Assembly: GCF_029873635.1 (NCBI RefSeq)
Contig: NC_080423.1
Coordinates: 89,263,191-89,327,190, forward strand
Length of the DNA stretch: 64,000 bases
Reading direction: 5' to 3'
DNA from: Malania oleifera
Taxonomy: Eukaryota > Streptophyta > Magnoliopsida > Santalales > Ximeniaceae
The position numbers and the translations under genes were made by a program. The notes under the pieces are model-generated. The model made no database searches. It worked only from the letters and a program-made list of their open reading frames with translations, and was not told the origin of the DNA. Below are positions 11,217 to 22,962 of this stretch, piece by piece. Position 1 is the stretch's first letter; every line of letters starts with the position of its first letter.

Positions 11217-13252
11217 ATGCTTCTTATTTTGGTTTGTCGTGAGGTTAATTTAATTTCGATATCTGAACACATTTGGTGGATAGATTATGGTTTAACCACT
11301 CACATCAGTGTGTCTATGCAAGGTTTCCTGAATTTCCGAAAGCCAAATGATATTGAAAGATACATCTATGTGGGCGATGGCAAGACAGTTCAAGTTGAGG
11401 CAATATTACTATTTAGATTATTGTTAAAAACTGGATTTTATTTGGATCTTGTTGAAACATTTAATGTACTGTATTTTAGACGAAACTTGATTTCTATTTC
11501 TGCTTTGGACAAGTCTGGTTATTGTTGTTCATTTGGGAATGGAAAATTTAGTTTGTTTCATGATTCAGATTTTGTTGGTTCTAGTTCTTTATCAGGTTAT
11601 GATAATCTTTATATGATAGATACAATTGCTTCATTTTAATGAATCTTTGCATTTAAGTACACATGGTAGTGGTACCAAGAGAAAATTAATCGGAGAGAAT
11701 TCAGCTACGTTATGGCACAAGAGATTAGGTCATATCTCCAAACAGAGAATAGAGAGACTTTTGTCAAACAAAATTCTAGACCCCTTAGATTTCAAAGATT
11801 TTAATGTTAGTGTAAATTGTATTAAGGGAAAACAATCCAATGAAAGGAGATTTGAAGCCAATAGGACCTTGGACATCTTAGAACTTATACATACGGATAT
11901 TTTTGGGCCATTCCCTATGGTTGCTCAGAATGGTCAACAATATTTTATAATGCTCATAGATGATTTTTTTAGATATGGCTATATATAACTCATTCAGGAA
12001 AAGTCACAGTCTCTGGAAGTGTTCAAAAATTTTTAAGCTGAAGTTGAAAATCAACTCAACAAAAGGATTAAAACCATACTATCTGACCGTGGTGGTGAAT
12101 ACTATAGTAGATATAATGGTTCAGGTGAACAACGTCCAAGGCCGTTTGCTAAATTTTTATAGGAATGCGGTATTGTCCCTTGGTACACTATGCCGGGTTC
12201 ACCCACTATGAATGGCGTTGCTAAGAGACAAAATAGGACGCTTAAGGATATAGTGAGGAGTATGATTAGTCATTCCACCTTGCTTGAATCACTCTAGGGA
12301 GAAGCACTTAAGACTACAACATATATACTTAATAGAGTCCCAACGAAAGCAACTGCCAAAACTCCTTATGAATTTTGGAAAAGTAAAAAACCTACTCTAA
12401 ACCACTTTCATATTTGGGGATGTCCAGCTGAGGTAAGACCTTATAGACCTAATGAAAAGAAACTGGATTCAAGGACAGTGAATTGTTATTTTGTTGGGTA
12501 CTCTAAAAGATCTAGGGGGTAAAAATTTTATGATCTCAGAACTAAGTCATTTTTTGAGTCAGGAAATGCCCGGTTCTTTGAGGATGTCGAGTTTGCGAGG
12601 GGAGATACAATTAGGGACTTTGTTTTTGAAGAGGAATATGTAGATATTCCCACAGGTGTTGTTGGCATTGATCAGGATTTTATTCCTGACCCTGTTCAAG
12701 ACACATTAATTCAAGACAATGTCGTAGAACCTCTCACCCAAGAAATTATTCCAGGAGAACAAACTCTTACACCTCAAGAACCTATGTCATTAAGAAGATC
12801 TACTAGACAGAGAAGAAGTGCAGTGCCAGATGATTATATTGTATTTCTTCAAGAACATGAGGTAGACATTGGAGTGATGGTAGATGATCCTATTAACTTC
12901 TGTCAAGCCATGGAAAGTTCCAATTCTTTGAAGTGGATTGATGCCATGAATGAGGAGATTAAGTCCATGAAGGACAATGATGTGTGGGATCTTGTCCCAT
13001 TGCTAGAAGGTACGAAACCCATTGGTTGTAAATGGATATTTAAGACCAAGAGGGATTCAAAATGCAATGTAAAAAGGTACAAGGCTCGTCTTGTTGCGAA
13101 GGGTTTTACATAGAAAGAAGGCATTAATTATAAAGAGACTTTCTCTCCGGTTTCTTCGAAAGACTCTTTTAAGATTATAATGGCATTAGTGGTGCATTTC
13201 AATCTTGAGTTACATCAGATGGATGTAAAGACAGCATTTCTCAATGGCAACA
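11217..13252 (+). pseudogene. Copia A pol 5' part: protease, integrase, start of reverse transcriptase
   Basis: 11217-11639 holds the protease; its active-site triad reads D-Y-G in WWIDYGLTTHISVS, where the family has D-S/T-G, so the residue after the catalytic Asp is altered. 11626-11988 holds the GAG-pre-integrase block (LWHKRLGHISKQRIERLL) and the start of the integrase core (IHTDIFGPFP). The rest of integrase is spread over 11960-12780 in different frames with stops. 12784-13252 is the reverse transcriptase N-terminal part (WIDAMNEEIKSMKDNDVW, GCKWIFKTKRDSK, YKARLVAKGF), with TAG at 13111-13113 and then an open reading up to the gypsy B junction. Confidence 0.87.
13248..13252 (+). repeat. 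Left target duplication of gypsy B (CAACA)
   Basis: CAACA occurs here and at 20061-20065. The copia pol frame continues from the left side into TTGATGAGACA at 20066, as expected for a 5-bp duplication. A sixth base (G) is also shared on the left side. Confidence 0.8.
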
Positions 13253-14942
13253 TGTAACGACCTGCTTATTTTAATTAATTTTTTTTCCTTTCCATAACAA
13301 TATAATAATCCTAACATGACATAATCCACCTGGACCCACGGTACCAGAAGTACACCTGAAATATAGTACAGAAACCTATGCAGCAGGAAACGTAAAATCA
13401 TATACATGTCAAACTATCAATCAACACAATAGCAGAGTTTACTACACCCGTCATATAATTATACACATCCCAAAATATCCCATAAAGAATCCTAGGATCA
13501 CCTCCCAAAATCCATCCGATCCTAGCAAAAAGACTTACCCTTTAGGTAAGGTAGGACTATCGAACTTTAGTGCTGCGGAGCTTTATCCACTCTTCTATCT
13601 GCGACTTCTGAAATTTTTATATAATTTGGGGTGAGACACCTCTCAATAAGGGAAATAAACTGATATCAGTGTGTGGCAACGTGAGTATTTTCGTGTTATA
13701 CATATAACAGTTCATAAACATACTTGATAAATCTGTTTGCATCATATTTGGAAAACATATATAATCATAACATGGTATAACATACTGAATTTTCATATGT
13801 ATAAATCATCTCATATAACTGTACATAGAAAAATATCCTGGATGGTTAGCTGGCTGGTTCCATGTCTTACCCCCACATGACTAAATTGTGCGGCCCGAAG
13901 GCGGGACCCAACAACGGCTGGCCGACCACTGCCGAATCAAAAGCAAAAGTATGTAAGTACGATGGGTCTGCCTCTCCTGGTCAGTGCACCAAGGGCATCA
14001 ACACTACAATAAACCATATCGACTACCAATCTCCCACTGCCCCGTACGACAAATGGTAGCACTAACATATCATGATCGTGATCATATAGCAATGGTACCG
14101 TGCATCGTGAAAGCTTAAACCAAGTCAATCAGGTTCTAATAATATATAACATATTTCCAAATAGTGATACATGACTATTCATAACAATAACTATCAAGTT
14201 AATATCATCATATAATTTTGCATAACATATCGTAAAATCTATGGCCCTTACGCCGGCATTTCGTATTTTATAGATCACGGCCCGTACACCGGTACTACAT
14301 ATCATAAAACCTTCGGCTCGTATGCTGGTATTTCATATTAAACTCTCAGCTCGTACGCCAACATATCATATAAAAGCTTCGGCCCGTATGCCGATATATC
14401 ATATAAAACTTCGGCCCGTATGCCAATATATCATATAAAAATTCTGTATCATTATAACATTTTCATGGTAAATTTACTCATACCACACAAATTTAGATAT
14501 TAAACATATTTCTGATCAACGACAGTATTTTCAACATAATTCTATAACATACATATTTATTAGAAATTAAATGCTGAATAATAATAAATACGTTTTCATA
14601 AAAATTCTGACTTAGTTTATCCCCTTACCTGACTTCTAGAAAGCCCATAAAATAACCAATCCAGCACCTGCAGGGTTCCCCGTTCAACACCCTGAAAACA
14701 ATATCTCCCAGAGCAGAATTTTAGTATTCCATCGACTACTACATTTCCTACAACTGTAGGAAATCCAAATACTGAATAAAAAGTATTACCCTAAACTTGG
14801 AATGAAATCCAAGTTATCCCCACCAACGATCCACTCTAGTAGACTTGAAGAGAACTTTCCCAAGAGTGTCGTGGTGGCCTTAGATCATCGAACGGGCAAG
14901 AATTCAGCCCAGAAACTTAGAGACAAGGGGGAAAGGATGAAC

Positions 14943-14986
<44 letters not shown>

Positions 14987-15289
14987 CGCATAATTCTGAT
15001 GAAAAATTCGAGTTTAGGCTATTTATACACTAGCCTTCATCGATGAGACACGTCACTTCGTCAACAAGATCACGAAGGAAGTTCGTCAACGAACACCTTT
15101 CCTCGTCAACAAAATTCAGAGCTGAAAAAAATAGCCTCTTGGTATCTTCTCGTCGAAGAGACACGTGTCCCCGTCGACGATCCCAATAAACCACTTCGTC
15201 GATGAATGCGAATCCTGTGACCCCTTTTACAACTCCCATTTTTCTCCCTCTTTTATTATTTAAATACCATAATTCTTTGCGTCACTACA
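13253..15289 (-). mobile_element. 3' LTR of gypsy B
   Basis: On + it runs from TGTAACGACCTGC to GCGTCACTACA (2037 bp), TG...CA on either strand. In sense orientation it starts at 15289, has a GTCGAC-type motif cluster (15200 to 15030), a TATA box at about 15018-15026 (TATTTATAC on +), a GA microsatellite (14945-14981), repeated CGGCCCGTACACCGG-like units (14230-14430) and the shared CTTATTGAGAGGTGTCTCACCCC block at 13628-13650. No coding sequence. Confidence 0.9.
15018..15026 (-). promoter_or_regulatory. TATA box in the gypsy B LTR
   Basis: In sense orientation the sequence reads GTGTATAAATAGCC, directly downstream of the GTCGAC motif cluster. The equivalent on the inverted copy is GTGTATAAATAGCC at 19656-19669 on +. 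Confidence 0.7.
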
Positions 15290-15302
15290 TTCTCCCCTCC
15301 TT
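15290..15302 (-). promoter_or_regulatory. Polypurine tract of gypsy B
   Basis: TTCTCCCCTCCTT on + (AAGGAGGGGAGAA in sense) abuts the LTR end, the same tract as in gypsy A. Confidence 0.9.
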
Positions 15303-15549
15303 ATTAAAATTTCGTCCTCAAAATTTGCCATCCATACGATTCATCATCCCTTGAAGAAAACAATCTACTTATTTTAGTACTTATCCTCACTTATGGCGGA
15401 GGAAAATCATGGGTACATTTAGAGTTCTGGGAGATTACGTATACAAAATAAAAATTCTCCTAAAACCAAAAGATTACTTACTAACTAAACTACTACCTAT
15501 ACTAACTAAACTACAAAAGAAACATTTCACAATTATTTACACTTTACCT
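15303..15549 (-). other. 3' untranslated region of gypsy B
   Basis: AT-rich stretch between pol and the polypurine tract, including AAATTTCGTCCTCAAAATTTGCC (about 15308-15330), the reverse complement of the block beside the gypsy A tract. No ORF recognised. Confidence 0.6.
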
Positions 15550-18500
15550 AATTATATTTGCACCCCGTGGAACAATTTCGGGTATTTTTGTCTTATATGT
15601 TCCTTGAGCTCTCAAGAAGCTTCTTCTATTGTGTGATTTCTCCACAAAACCTTTACTAGAGGAATCTTCTTATTATGTAATTCTTGTTCTTTCTTATCTA
15701 GAATCTGTACTGGTACTTTCTCATAAATTAGTGAATCACTGATCTCTATTTCACCATAATTGACCACATGAGAAGAGTCTGAGACGTATTTCCTCAACAT
15801 GGAAACATGGAATACGTCGTGTATCCTGGATAACACAGGTGGTAAAGCTAACCTGTAGGCAACTGGCCCCACTTTCTTTAGAATCTTAAACGGGCTAATG
15901 AACCTAAGGCTAAGTTTACCTTTCCTTCCGAATCTCATAATCCCTTTTAACGGAGTTATTTTCAAAAACACATGATCACCGATATCAAACTCCAATTTCC
16001 TGTGGCGATTATTGGCATAACTCTTCTGTCAACTCTGAGCTGTACTGATTCTATCTCTGATGAGCCGAACCTTATCATACGCTTGTTGAACTAACTCTGG
16101 CCCCACAACATGCCGCTCACCCGTCTCATCCCAATATAAAGGAGAACGACATCTCCTACCATAGAATGCCTCAAACGGTGCCATGCCAATGCTGGACTGA
16201 TAACTGTTATTGTATGCAAATTTCACCAGCGGCATAAACTGGGTCCAACTACCCCCAAAGTCCAGTACGCATGCTCGAAACATATCTTCTAATATCTGAA
16301 TCGTCCTCTCAATCTGCCAGTCTGACTGAGGATGAAACATCATGCTAAATGATAACTGAGACCCTAGAACCTCCTACAAGCTCCTCCAAAAACGTGATGT
16401 GAAATGCGGGTCCCGATCTAACACTATAAACACAGGCACACCATGAGAATGGACTATCTCCTGAATATAATTCTCTTCCATTTTGTTAAGAGAGTAGCTA
16501 ATCTTGATGGGAAGGAAATGGGCGGTCTTAGTCAAACGATCTACTATCACCCAAATTGCATTCTGGTCGTGCAATGTTGGCGGCAGTCCTGAAACAAAAT
16601 CCCTAGATATGTGATCCCATTTCCACTCTAGGATAAAAAGTGGCTACAACTGGCCCATTGGCCTCTGATGTTCAGCTTTTACCTGCTGGCACGTCAAACA
16701 CTATGCTACATGCTCGACAATCTCCTTCTTCATACCACTCCACCAATAAGACTCTTGTAGATCCCTATACATTTTTGTGCTGTCGGGATGTACTGTGTAT
16801 AAAGATCTATGAGCCTCTTCTAAGATGGTCTTCCTGATATCAGTATCAGCAAGAACACATAATCTAGAAAGGAACTGCAAAGCCTCGTCATCTGTGATAC
16901 TAAACTTCTCTCCTTGACCACTCTGTACTCTGACCATTACCTCTACTAAATCTGGATTTTTTTTCTGAGTAGCTTTAATCTTTTTCTATAGAGTAGGTTG
17001 TACCACTAAACTGGTAATACATACCAGCTCGACCAACTCTATGCCAAGTCTCTCCAGATCCATCATGATCGGATACTAAATCTTTATAGCTGTCAGCGCT
17101 GATCCCATAGACTTCCTGTTTAACGCATTAGCTACCATGTTTGCTTTTCCTGGGTGGTAACTAATAGTACAATCAAAATCTTTAATAAGCTCCAACCACC
17201 TTCTTTGCCTCATATTCAGTTCCTTTTGAGTGAAAAAGTATTTTAGGCTCACATGGTCGGAGAAGATTTCGCATCGCTTGCCATACACGTAATGCCTACA
17301 GATCTTCAATGCATGTACTACTACAGCCAATTCAAGATCATGGTTAGGGTAGTTCTTTTCATATTCTTTCAACTTCCTGGAGGCATACGCTACCATCCTA
17401 CCATGTTGCATCAATACACATCCAAGTCCCTTCAAGGACGCATCACTATAGATAACATAATTCTCACCCCCAGACGAGATAATCAACACCGGCATTGTGA
17501 CAAGCTTTTGCTTCAATTCCTGGAAACTCTGCTTACAGCTGTCATCCCATTCAAATCTAACGTTCTTCCTAGTCAGTTGTGTCAGAGGCCCTATTAATGC
17601 TGAGAATCCCTCAACAAAACGACGGTAATAACTAGTTAACCCCAAGAAACTTCTAATCTCCTGGACATTCCTCGGTCTAACCCAATTCACTACCGCATCA
17701 ATTTTACTAGGGTCCATAGAAATTTCATCCCCTGAAATGACATGTCCCAAAAACACAACCTTCTCAAGCTAAAATTCACATTTGCTAAACTTGGCACACA
17801 ACTCCTTTTCCCTGAGCGTCTGCAAAACTTGCCTCAAATGCGTCTCATGCTCCTCATAACTCCTCGAATAGACCAGTACATCATCAATAAAAACAACAAC
17901 AAACTGGTCTAAATATTGGTGGAAGATCTTATTCATTAAATCCATGAATATCATAGGAGCATTCGTCAGACCAAACGGCATAACGAGGAATTCATAATGC
18001 CCATATCTAGTCCTGAAAGTTGTCTTTGAGATGTCTTCTACTCTTACTTTCACCTAATGGTAGCCTGATCTAAGGTCAATCTTAGAATACACCCGGGTAC
18101 CCTGGAGCTGGTCAAATAAATCATCTATATAGGGTAAAGGATATTTGTTCTTGATTGTCACCTTATTGATTTCCCTATAATCTATACACATCCTCATGGT
18201 CCCGTATTTCTTCTTCATAAATAACAGTGGAGCTCCCCATGGAGATACACTAGGCCATATAAAACCCTTGTTAAGAAACTCTTGCAACTGATTCTTTAAT
18301 TTTACCAATTCTGCTGGCATCATTTGGTAAGGTGCTTTAGAGATCGGCATTGTACCTCGAAGCAGATCAATAGGAAAATCGACCTCCCGATCAAGTGGCA
18401 AGCTTGGTAACTCATCTGGAAAAACATCCGTAAACTCCTTTACGACTAGCGTACTAGTGAGCTTCAATTCATTCCCTGCAATTTCCTTCACAAACACCAT

Positions 18501-19001
18501 GAATCCCTAACAACCACTCAGGAGCAGTCTCCTCGCTTGAATAGCTGAAACTAACTAAGGCAGGGATTGCACTTACAACCCTATAAACTTGAATTATGGT
18601 TTTCCCAGAGGTCTGAATATTACTTCTTTCAAACAACATTCTATGCTGGCATAATTAGCTGTCAATTAGTCCATGTCGAATGTTACATCGAACTCGTGCA
18701 TGTCTAGCACTATCAGATCAGCAAACAAAATTCTCCCCTAGATACTGACTGGACAGCCTCGGAGCACTCTACTACATCTTACTGCTGACCCGATCGGTGT
18801 AGCTACTAACAACTCAGTATCTAATAACCGTGTTTCTAACCCACATAGTCTAGTGCACTCCAAAGACACAAACAAATGTGTGGCTCCTGAATCAAATAAT
18901 ACAATAACTTTAAAGGAAAGCATGCTAACCATACCTATCACCACGTCGCTGGCTGTCTCAACATCACCCGACATCAAAGCAAAAACTCTGGTTGGGATCA
19001 T
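15550..19001 (-). pseudogene. Gypsy B pol: protease, reverse transcriptase, RNase H, integrase, chromodomain-like tail
   Basis: This would encode the enzymes that mature, copy and insert the element. In order on the minus strand: protease with DSGATH (19001-18738); reverse transcriptase (18500-17769) with [21 protein letters not shown] and the catalytic FIDDVLVYS; RNase H (17756-17076) with YSDASLKGLGCVL and FSDHVSLKYFF; integrase (16937-16029) with the zinc region, WVIVDRLTKTAHF and LDRDPHF; then [13 protein letters not shown] and VKVLWRNHTIEEAS (15995-15612). All blocks share one frame; only nonsense codons (TAG, TGA, some TAA) separate them. After the stop at 15612 the frame continues to about 15550. 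The enzyme motifs are largely intact, so decay seems dominated by point mutation. Confidence 0.92.
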
Positions 19002-19450
19002 ATTCCTTTATTGGCCCCCACATAGCGTCTGATAGCCTCCTCAGTACGGTCTGAGAGCATGAGCAATATCTAGTGATGTAGGGCAATCTAGTACCAGATG
19101 TCCCTATCTACCACAGTGATAGCAGACAGCTCTCCTCGCTCGACACTCTCCCCAGTGCCTCATCCCATAATTCTGACAGATAGAAGAATTCTACACTACC
19201 TGAACCTCACGACCTCTAGTCTCCTGCCTCTGTCCCCTGCAATAGTTTCCTCTCCTCCACTGACCCTACCTAGGTCCCTACTAGAATCCTGAAGACGCAG
19301 ATCTCTTCTTCTGTCACTACTCCTCTACGTCCATACGCTCACTAATCTCAGTCAAGGCTGCTCTGTCGACTAGCTCAGCAAAGTCCTGTATCTTCAGCAC
19401 TACGACATGCTTGTATATGCTTCGCCTCAAACCTTTTTTCAAATTGTCTC
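19002..19450 (-). pseudogene. Gypsy B gag, C-terminal remnant with zinc knuckle
   Basis: Read on the minus strand, about 19200-19080 gives CQNYGMRHWGECRARRAVCY followed by HCGR and a stop where the family has a knuckle of type CX2CX4HX4C. About 19435-19310 gives a gag helix region (FAELVDRAALTEISERMDVE). The protein is cut off near 19450, where LTR sequence in the wrong orientation begins, so the matrix/capsid part of gag is gone. Confidence 0.75.
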
Positions 19451-20060
19451 GCCTTTTTTACCTTATTAGGAACAATATATGGAGAGAATATACCGAGAGG
19501 CTATTTTTTACCTCAAACTGTCTCATCGTCGATGGGGACATGTGTCTCGTCGACGAGAAGATACCGAGAGGCTATTTTTTTTAGCTCTGAATTTCATCAA
19601 CGAGGAATGGTATTCGTCGACGAACTTCCTTCGTGGCCTCATTGACGAAAGGCAGTGTATAAATAGCCTAAACTCAAATTTTTCATCAGAATTACGTGAA
19701 GAACTCTCTCTCTCTCTCTCTCTCTCCCCCCTGTTCATCCCTTCCCCCTTCTCTCTAAGTTTCTGGGCCGGATTCTTGCCAGTTCGACAATCCGAGGCCA
19801 CCACGACACTCTTGGGAAAGTTCTCTTCAAGTCTGTTGGAGTGGATTATTGGTGGGGATAACTTGGATTTCATCCCAAGTTTAGGATAAGGCTTTTTATT
19901 CAGTATTTGGCTTTCCTACAGTTGTAGGAAATGTAGTAGTCGAAGAAATAATGAAATTTTGTTCTGGGAGATGTTGTTTTCAGGGTGTTGCTATGACCCC
20001 TTTTACAATTCCCATTTTTCTCCCACTTTTATTATTTAAATACCATAATTCTTTGGTACG
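19451..20060 (+). mobile_element. Rearranged 5' LTR of gypsy B: inverted piece plus a normal terminal piece
   Basis: About 19515-19990 matches 14685-15177 in inverted orientation (shared marks: TTCGTCGACGAA, GTGTATAAATAGCC, a CT/GA microsatellite, AACTTGGATTTCATCC, CAGGGTGTTG). From 19991 (GACCCCTTTTACAATTCCC, ATTTAAATACCATAATTCTT) the match to 15217-15275 is direct. So the LTR's outermost 60 bp are in the expected orientation and the rest is flipped, with the primer-binding site and 5' gag lost. The extreme end (CTTTGGTACG) also differs from the 3' LTR (CTTTGCGTCACTACA). Confidence 0.82.
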
Positions 20061-20065
20061 CAACA

Positions 20066-21290
20066 TTGATGAGACAATCTATACGGTGCAACTAGAAAAC
20101 TTTGTGTTAGGAGACTCAAAGAATATGGTTTGCAAACTAAATAAATCCATCTATGGACTCAAACAGGCATCTCGAAAATGGTATATTAAGTTTCATCAGG
20201 TAATTATCTCGTTTGGTTTTGAGATGAATTCAGTTGATGACTATGTATATCACAAGTTCAGTGGGAGCAAGTATATTTTTCTGGTTTTGTACGTTGATGA
20301 CATCTTGCTTACCAGTAACGATATAGGCTTATTGCACGAAACCAAGAGATTTCTAGTAAGAATTTTGAGATGAAAGATCTTGGTGAAGCCCCTTTTGTGT
20401 TAGGGATACAAATACACTGGGATCGTTCTTGAGGTACTTTAGGACTATCACAAAATAGCTATATCAAAAAGGTTCTTAAAAGATATGGCAGATAAGATTG
20501 TAAACCAGGTGATACCCCTATGGCTAAGGGAGACAAATTTAGTCTCAATTAGTGCCCTAAGAATGATTTTGAGGTAAAGGAAATGCAGAAGATTCCCTAT
20601 GCTTCAACTATAGGTAGTCTAATGTATGCTTTGGTTTCTACACGTCCGGATATTGCGTACGTTACTTGGATGTTGGGCAAGTATTTAAGTAATCCATGAG
20701 TAGACCATTGGAAAGCAGCTAAATGGGTCTTACGGTACTTACAGAGAACAAAAGAATGCATGCTCACATATTAGAAGTCAAATCAACTTGAGATCATCGG
20801 TATACTGACTCTTATTTTCCAGGATGCTAAGATAGTATGAAATCTACAACGGGCTATATTTTTCTGCTTGCTGGAGGTGCCATCTCCTAGAAGAGTGCTA
20901 AACAATCTCTTATTGCCTCTTCCACCATGGTGGCAAAGTATATAGCGTGTTATGAGGCATCTAATCACGGAGTATGGCTGCAGAATTTTGTCACAGGGCT
21001 ACGCATAGTGGATAGTATTGATAGACTACTTAAGTTATTTTGTGACAATAAATCTGCAGTTTTATATTCCAACAACAACAGGAGCTCAACAAAATCGAAG
21101 CATATAGACATCAAGTTCCTAGTTGTTAAAGAAAGAGTTCAGAGTGGTTAATTGTCTATAGGGCACATTGGTACAAACTCCATGATTGCAAATCCGCTTA
21201 CTAAGGGATTGCCACTCAGATAGTTTCATGAGCACACTACTCAGATGGGTGTCAAATTTTTAGATGATGTTCAATTTTAGTGGGAGTTTG
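20066..21290 (+). pseudogene. Copia A pol 3' part: rest of reverse transcriptase and RNase H
   Basis: The reverse transcriptase resumes right after gypsy B: CKLNKSIYGLKQASRKWY and the catalytic FLVLYVDDILL, open to 20373. The following part (20374-20926) is readable only in pieces, with stops. 20927-21151 gives the RNase H end (MVAKYIACYEASNHGVWLQN, LFCDNKSAVLYSNN, TKSKHIDIKF) and a stop, then NPLTKGLP and the pol end near 21280. The catalytic YVDD is intact, but the gene is broken. Confidence 0.88.
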
Positions 21291-21699
21291 TAATTTATGG
21301 ATGTTTTTTTATATAGACATGTTTTTTAGTTATTCCCATTTATGGATTATTTTGAGGTTATTTTCTGTAGAAATAAAGTTTGGTTTTCACACTCTAATTT
21401 ATGTTATGGTTTGATCTCACTAAGGTTTAAGGTGGACCAATTGGAAATAGGCATGTTAAGATTACATTGCATGAAATTTCCATGCTACACATCCACATCA
21501 TAATCCATGTCATTCAGTTGTATTGGCATATGTGACTATTGATGGGTCGAGTTACAAATATTGTAAGAAAGGCTGCTTTGATCCTATGTTAGTATAATTG
21601 ATGGACTGGATTGGTTATAGATACATTTCAGTATGGCAGTAAAGTTGAGCTCATTTGGTTATTTTTTGCAATACATAATTATGAGGTTACACATATAAC
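21291..21699 (+). other. 3' untranslated region of copia A
   Basis: About 400 bp without an ORF between the pol end and the polypurine tract; T-rich, no recognisable motif. Confidence 0.6.
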
Positions 21700-21712
21700 C
21701 CAAGTGGGAGAT
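21700..21712 (+). promoter_or_regulatory. Polypurine tract of copia A
   Basis: CCAAGTGGGAGAT ends immediately before TGTTAAATC. AAGTGGGAGA is a common plant copia tract. Confidence 0.8.
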
Positions 21713-22214
21713 TGTTAAATCAAAATTCAATTATGGGCATATATGTAAAACAATTATGTGTTGTGGACTATTTAATAAGGAAATGTCCCATTTAAAAGTG
21801 ATCGGTTATTTTTGGATTATAATGGGCTTTAATGTAACCGAAACGGTTATGGACCTTTAATGTGTAGATACTTTAATGGTTATTTCCGTTTATTATCATG
21901 TGTGAAAACAAAAATACACATATATGCCCAATGGTTATATATATAGTGGTTATGGTCCCCGGATCACACGGACAACTCTATAATTTCTCTTTTGTCATCC
22001 CATCGCCAAAATAGAATACAAAGAACACAGAAGGAATTCTTTGGACATTACAAGTTGATCTAAAAGGTCATCTGCACAGTTCAACACATCTTGGAACGCT
22101 ATGGAATCAGATATGCTTCCGCATTTAGTTTAATGTTCTTGATGATTTGACATGACTGATTCTGGCATGATGATGGTTCTCATCAATTAAAGAAATACTC
22201 TTTAAGTTCTTATA
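21713..22214 (+). mobile_element. 3' LTR of copia A
   Basis: Starts TGTTAAATCAAAATTCAATTA and ends AAGTTCTTATA, pairing with 9005-9488. The expected terminal CA is TA here. The right flank starts the 74-bp repeat. Confidence 0.88.
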
Positions 22215-22315
22215 CTAATCACACTTAGGAAAATAATTGGTTAGTGGCGACTCCATTGAATTTTCAATATTGTTATCTCTCGTCATTCCAAACCCTTCTT
22301 CAGGACGTTGCGACA
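22214..22315 (+). mobile_element. 3' end of an old Tat/Ogre-type LTR, including the right copy of the 74-bp repeat
   Basis: GGTTAGTGGCGACTCC at 22239-22254 and GGACGTTGCGACA ending at 22315 match the 3' end of the Tat LTRs at 38693 and 47808. No Tat primer-binding site follows, so this is a remnant or a solo LTR. The first 74 bp are also present at 8934-9007. Confidence 0.7.
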
Positions 22316-22800
22316 AACCTTATGTTTGAAATTCAAAAAGATGGAAAGATAAGGTTTGATTTGGTTAAAATCAATGAGTTTAAAGATGATCGGATTTAAA
22401 AATCGGCTTGCTTTAGAAAGAATAAAGTAATAGAGGAATTTGGTTTGCGATAGAATTAAAGATGAGGATTTAAAGATGATTGGATTTGAAAATCAATAGT
22501 ATTGAAAAGAAAGAAGTAATGGAGAGATTTGAGTTACTATCAAATTAAAGATGAGATCTGATTTGATTGAAATCAAAGGATGTAAAGATGATCATATTTG
22601 AAAACCACATGTTTTAGAAAGAAAGATGTGATGGAGAGATTTGATTTGCAATCAAATTAAAGATAAGATCTAATTTGATTGAATCAAAGGATTTAAAGAT
22701 GATCACATTTGAAAACTAATTTTATGTTTGAAAGGATAGGAGGAACAAAGAGATTTGATTTACAATCAATCAAAGATAAGATGATTTGAAAGAGAACATT
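22316..22800 (+). repeat. Degenerate tandem repeat, unit about 90-112 bp
   Basis: TAAAGATGAT plus ATTTGAAAA-type cores recur at 22381, 22471, 22583 and 22694, each followed by GAAAGAA and GGAGAGATTTGATTTGCAATCAAATTAAAG-like text. Four diverged units, no ORF. Confidence 0.75.
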
Positions 22801-22931
22801 TGATTAAATTTTAAATCCATCAAAAGGGAAAAGTTTTGAAACGAAAATCTTTGAAAAGGGAGAGTTTTTTGAAAAATGCAACTAAGGTTTCATCATTGGC
22901 CAAAAAGGAAAGAAGTTGAAATCAGTTTGAA

Positions 22932-22962
<31 letters not shown>

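Larger units (their letters stand above)
13253..20060 (-). mobile_element. Gypsy B: Tekay/Del-like chromovirus nested in copia A, rearranged 5' LTR
   Basis: Read on the minus strand the order is: rearranged 5' LTR (19451-20060), gag remnant, protease, reverse transcriptase, RNase H, integrase with chromodomain-like tail, polypurine tract, 3' LTR (13253-15289). The 5' half of gag and the primer-binding site are missing. The whole pol stays in one frame and is broken only by in-frame stops. It is a close relative of gypsy A. Confidence 0.92.
9005..22214 (+). mobile_element. Copia A: decayed Ty1/copia element containing gypsy B
   Basis: The order is 5' LTR (9005-9488), primer-binding site, gag, protease, integrase, reverse transcriptase, RNase H, polypurine tract and 3' LTR (21713-22214), all on +. 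The element is interrupted by gypsy B at 13253-20060. Removing the insertion and one copy of the duplicated CAACA (13253-20065, 6813 bp, a multiple of three) restores one reading frame across the reverse transcriptase, so the insertion hit a then-open pol. Stops and frameshifts now occur throughout gag and pol. Lineage within Ty1/copia is not assigned. Confidence 0.9.

Noticed and set aside
14802..14993. Frame similar to one on the opposite strand at 19523-19873, suggesting a small conserved protein
   Set aside because: Both are gypsy B LTR sequence; the match is explained by the inverted LTR piece and its GA microsatellite.
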